A stretch of 64,000 nt of DNA, taken from Mesostigma viride (Eukaryota > Streptophyta > Mesostigmatophyceae > Mesostigmatales > Mesostigmataceae). The stretch's first letter is position 1; every line of letters begins with the position of its first letter. The DNA lies in NCBI GenBank assembly GCA_009746045.1, contig RPFO01000065.1, positions 2,167,484-2,231,483 of the forward strand. The letters are read 5' to 3'. Made by a program: the position numbers and the translations under genes. This document shows positions 60,234 to 64,000 of the stretch, in pieces. A model generated the notes under the pieces. The model saw nothing but the letters and a program-made list of their open reading frames with translations, did no database searches and was not told the origin of the DNA.

Positions 60234-60651
60234 AGCTGATAGCGAATGATGATTGTATTACAATAATACAATGAGAGAGCAATGAAAGCTGAGGGCTCAG
60301 AATGGAACTGGGCAAACTCGGGTGCTGTGGCACTCCCCAGTGCTACGCCTATATGCCTATGGCGGTGCTACCTGCAGCACACGACCAGTGGACAACTGTA
60401 CACTGCAATGCCATGCGACCACGTCACTAGCAACCAGCTAAGACTCGGCCCGTCAGGCCCGACTACACCGGACCTGGCGGGTCGAGCTAGCACCTAGGAA
60501 CAGTCTGGCACTAACCGCACATCGGTCCACATGACACCTCAGTACCGTACACCCTGCCGTACTGTACTGAGGTGTCCCGCTCAGCCGCGGTAGGCAATAC
60601 GCGGCGCGCAGGCCGGAAATCCGTGTGTCAGCCTAAGCATCTCATCTAACT
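60234..60651 (-). repeat. Copia-2 3' LTR (putative)
   Basis: Right end ATCTAACT matches the TAACT end of the copia-1 LTR. It is preceded (minus strand) by a purine tract GAAAGGAAAACATAATGGG. The left end AGCTGATAGCG is only loosely complementary, so that border is approximate. It contains GTATTACAATAATACAATGA near its left end, as in copia-1. Confidence 0.5.
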
Positions 60652-61716
60652 CCCATTATGTTTTCCTTTCAGGTTGAAGGCTAGCGACTTCAAGCCTGAC
60701 CCTGCCCAGCTAGGAGACTGACTCCAAGCTGACTGAGGTGCTGAGCAACTGACACCCATACTGCAACATCTGGACTGAAAAAGATGGGCCCCAGAACTCG
60801 TGCAATACTTGTGATGGCATCACGTTTAGCTCAACATGCCCGGGGAGTTCCTCCTCCTCGCGAGCTCACAAGGGAGATAGCTATGCCTGTCTGCCTATCC
60901 AGGGAGTGCATCACCAGCCAAGAGAGCCATTGTAAAAAAAATGCCAAGGTAACCGTTTAAGAGGTTCCATGTTGTTCCATCATCATCGCCCACTCAGAGA
61001 GAAAATACCCAGCCAGGCTGGGTCAACTGAGCTCAGGTTACCTGCAACCTGAGGAGTGACAGTGGACAGGTTTATTGCACCCTGCACTGTCCATGTTGTA
61101 CCTGCACAACATGTGAGGACCAGCCACCCCTGCCCTGCACAGAGGGGGCTGAAGTCCTAGTGACAGGTGACAGGACTATGACATCCTGGACCTGGCCACA
61201 TGCACCTGCACAACGTGTGAGACCAGCCACCCCTGCCCTGCACATGGGTGACTGAAGTCCTGGTGACAGGTGACAGGAATATTTCATCCTGCACCTGTGC
61301 TGAGCACGTTGTACTAGACAACATGACAGCACCCATGCCTTTACTGCCACTGAACAGAGGCCAGGTGGCCCAGGATATCCACAGTGAACTGGGGTCCTGG
61401 GTAACCACCTGTCAAGGGAGCTTTGACCCTCCACTTGAATGGGGGGCACCTGAGCCACTGAGCTCAAGGCCAATCCACCAAGGCATACGCCCTAGTGTAT
61501 AAATGTGTGAGACACATCCCATGCCCACCTATGAAGGTGTGCATAACGAAATTCCATGGTGTTGAGAAAATCAAAACAGATTTTATTGGGCATCGGGCAC
61601 GCAGATGTATGAAAACAGACTCCAACCAACCCCCCGTGCTGGAAGCCACAACCTACCCCTTGGACCTGCCCAAGGGGTACTGGGTGACCTAGGCGGCCCT
61701 GGTGAACAGGACCCTG
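60652..61716 (-). other. Copia-2 3' untranslated region with 105-bp repeats
   Basis: No supported ORF. Two imperfect copies, about 105-115 bp apart, of CTGCACAAC(A/G)TGTGAG, CCAGCCACCCCTGCCCTGCA and GTGACAGGTGACAGGA lie between 61100 and 61280, with a partial third copy to 61320. Confidence 0.6.
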
Positions 61717-64000
61717 CTAGGCGTCCCCCCTATGGGGCAGGGTTGCCTGCTTGCCATAGGGGTTCATCAAGTGGTACAACAGCTGGTATTGGTCAGCTGC
61801 CTGCTGAGGCACTTTAGTGAGTGCATCAGCAGCGTTGTGTTTGTCCTCCACGTGACGGGTGGACTCCCAGTAGGTGGACTCCTGTTTAAGGACCACCCAG
61901 TCAAGATCAGTATGCACAGCATAGGGGTTAGCAAGGAAACTGAGGACTGACTGACTGTCAGTGAGCAAGTGTGCCACCACCCCAGCATTGCTGCCTGCTT
62001 GCATCTGCAACCAAACCAGCACATGATTCAAGTACCTGGCATGAAGCACTGCTGACACCACTGCCCTGCACTCAGCAGCATTGCTGCTGACAGCCTTGCG
62101 TCTATGCAACCGGCTGTACCATGAAATGAGAGACAAGGGTGCATCATCATTCTGCACAAAATACAAGCCTGACTCCCTTGCCTGCAACTTGGTAATCTGC
62201 CTGGACTCCATGGAACTATCCATCATAGCTTGGATGTGAATGGTTTTGTGGAGATCCAAGGAGTGCAAGATAAGGGGAGGGCCTTCCTGAAGAGTTTTGG
62301 TGATGGCTTTGTGACCTACTTGCATCAAGACATCATCATCAACTCTGCTAACCACAGCCAGGTGAGGTGCACACGTTGAGCACAACCACCCCAGCTTGCC
62401 TCTAATGGTAGGACAGGCTCCAGGTTTGATTTTTGTTTGCAAAACCTCCAAGCAGCTGTGCATGTAATCATTGGGAGAATAAAGTGCACACACCCACTGG
62501 TTTTGATGCTGCTGGAGTTGTAACATTGTGCCACAAAATTTTATGGCAGTGGTGCCCAGCTCTACTTGCTTGCCAATCTCAAAATGCTGTGACACTTGTT
62601 GAATAAAATCATCCACAGCACGCCTTGGCCCGGCAATCAGCTGATCATCCCCATGCCACACAAAGGTGAGAATGCCATGAGGGTGTGGGACCACAAAGAA
62701 GCAAGGGTCTATGTCATCATATCTAGCCCCTAACTTTTCAAACACAGCCTGAGCTGACATCCTGAAAATGCGAGGAGCTGATTGCAGCCCTTCAACACCT
62801 ATGTTAGCTTTCAGGTACTGCTGAGGGATGTGTTTTGCCCAAACTCTGGGAGTGGAGACTACGTACACCTGACCATGCCACACTTGTTGTGCTATCTCAG
62901 GTGAGCCTTTCAGGAAAGCCCTTTTAATGTCTGTAGCCTTACAGATATAATCATCCCCGTCATTGAGATGACCCACAAAGACAGACAGCAGATTTTTAGG
63001 GATGTTTGCTGAATGCCTGGCGTGTACAACTCTGCCTCTGTCAGATCAGTGGTGCCCTTGAACTCTGTCACACAAGGTCTAGCATGAAAAATGACTGACC
63101 CATCTGCTGCTGGCTTATGTTTACACACAAACTTCAGGCGCAAATGCTTGCACCCTGCAGGCTTTTTGTCAATAGGTGTGACAGGTGGAGTATGAGAGGG
63201 ACTAAGAGGATCTGGCACTACCCATTCTTCCCTGGCCTTGTTAAAGGCCTCCACCCATTTTAGGAATCCTATGTGTGTGCGACAGTCTTGCTCTATCTGT
63301 TCATAAGAAAGAGGAGACATTTTAGCCACATCATGCTTGCCCAATCCAAATGAGTTGGGATGAAGTTTTTGGTTGTGAACCAGGTCTGCCACACAGGGTT
63401 CTTGCCCTGGGGCATACTTGGGTGTAGCAAATTTTACAGAAGCAATGTTGGTGTTAAGAAGTTTTTCAAGAGAAATTTTGAAATGATTCAGATCAACACC
63501 ACCCATGTCCTGGATGGATAGTCTATCACTTGATATGAGGACACCAGGGTAACAGAGAAAAGGATCCCCCAATAAAGCATTCCCTTTATAACCTTCCAAG
63601 ACCTGAAAAGGAGTAGGGATACCGAGTATATTCAACATGACCTGACCTAATACCTTGAGGGATGACTGCCCTGAGAAATCAGCCACATGGTGCCAGGGTG
63701 AAGGTTCCAAAGGCAAATGGGGCACAGCCAGGGCACTGATAATGCTTACCTGGGCTTGTGTGTCCACTGCAACCATAAATGGGCTATTGTCATGCTGCCC
63801 AACCTTCCCCACCTTAGCTGATCCTGCAGCAGTTTGCGCTTTAGCTCTATGAGCTGCTTGTAAAATGCGAACAGCGTCTGCTAGGCTGCGTTTGGAAGGT
63901 GCAGCTAGTGGCTGAGCTATGTTCACACTTGAAGAGGTGATAGGTTGCTGATCACCTGTTTTGCCAATGTGACCCTCTGCTGCAGGGGGCCAAGCCTGCA
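61717..64000 (-). pseudogene. Copia-2 polyprotein: protease, RT and RNase H (partial, one frameshift)
   Basis: Open at the right edge. Reads MVAVDTQAQVSIISALAVPH (protease-like, DTQ as in copia-1) and NALLGDPF, then VHNQKLHPNSFGLGKHDVAK, CVTEFKGTTDLTEAELYTPG. After a one-base shift near 62990 (at five A on the coding strand) it continues ICKATDIKRAFLKG, GVEGLQSAPRIF, VWHGDDQLIAGP (catalytic box with GDD), SSNAAECRAVVSAVLHARYL (RNase H), LTDSQSVLSFL and AADALTKVPQ. Protease again lies just upstream of RT, confirming the order seen in copia-1. Confidence 0.88.

Larger units (their letters stand above)
60234..64000 (-). mobile_element. Copia-2, 3' part, runs off right edge
   Basis: Minus-strand element related to copia-1. 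It comprises a putative 3' LTR (60234-60651), a 1-kb 3' untranslated region, and the protease-RT-RNase H part of the polyprotein. It appears to be inserted in gypsy-2. The upstream LTR and gag-integrase part lie outside the window. Confidence 0.75.

Overview
This is nuclear DNA of a eukaryote whose genome is dense in transposable elements. It has introns with GT-AG borders, microsatellites, LINEs, Ty1/copia and Ty3/gypsy elements, and one recognisable host gene, a ten-exon casein kinase 1. The retroelement repertoire and compact many-intron host gene would fit a green alga or a related protist; this is an impression, not a demonstrated assignment. I found no bacterial-type operons, rRNA or convincing tRNA genes.

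Layout. 0.03-0.24 kb: 3' tails of LINE-type elements in both orientations. 0.24-5.74 kb: an APE-type LINE with ORF1, and ORF2 split by one frameshift. 5.7-6.44 kb: a shorter relative of its 3' end. 7.46-12.72 kb (-): casein kinase 1. 14.08-18.2 kb (+): 5' LTR, primer-binding site, a leader ORF with an RNase H1-type hybrid-binding domain, and a polyglutamine gag-like region. 18.8-27.2 kb: a decayed gypsy RT relic (-) split by a young, intact copia element (19051-26358, identical 443-bp LTRs, TSD ATGGC). 27.2-27.97 kb: the 5' end of a second LINE family, cut by the 3' LTR of a second gypsy element (gypsy-2, -) that runs from 27974 to about 60.23 kb, where a second copia element (-) interrupts it and runs off the right edge.

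Gypsy-2 is itself split twice. A 1.9-kb non-autonomous transposon (30036-31949, TSD TTAA) sits in an accessory ORF downstream of its chromodomain. A 23.6-kb element (32912-56486), here called BIG, sits in the integrase gene with near-identical inverted termini and TSD TTCA. Removing either insertion restores the interrupted reading frame exactly. BIG is the main discovery candidate. It carries a large lysine/glutamate-rich multi-exon gene on the minus strand (44.39-33.21 kb) and a second multi-exon gene on the plus strand (about 51.2-54.75 kb) with a Cys-rich segment, a zinc-finger-like segment and a GDWAENY motif (candidate transposase). A small third gene lies near its right end. Between the arms are a tandem palindrome block, a 2.45-kb minisatellite and nested smaller transposons. 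About 25 copies of a 22-bp palindrome built on CTGCAG are scattered through BIG, mainly in introns and spacers, and I saw none elsewhere in the window.

Relative order inferred from nesting: LINE-2 is older than gypsy-2. Gypsy-2 is older than the 1.9-kb TTAA element, BIG and probably copia-2. BIG is older than the TTAA element B (35582-38236) and element C (48958-50728) inside it. Many reading frames in BIG and in the LINE shift by one base, often at homopolymer runs, so some breaks may be sequence error rather than decay.
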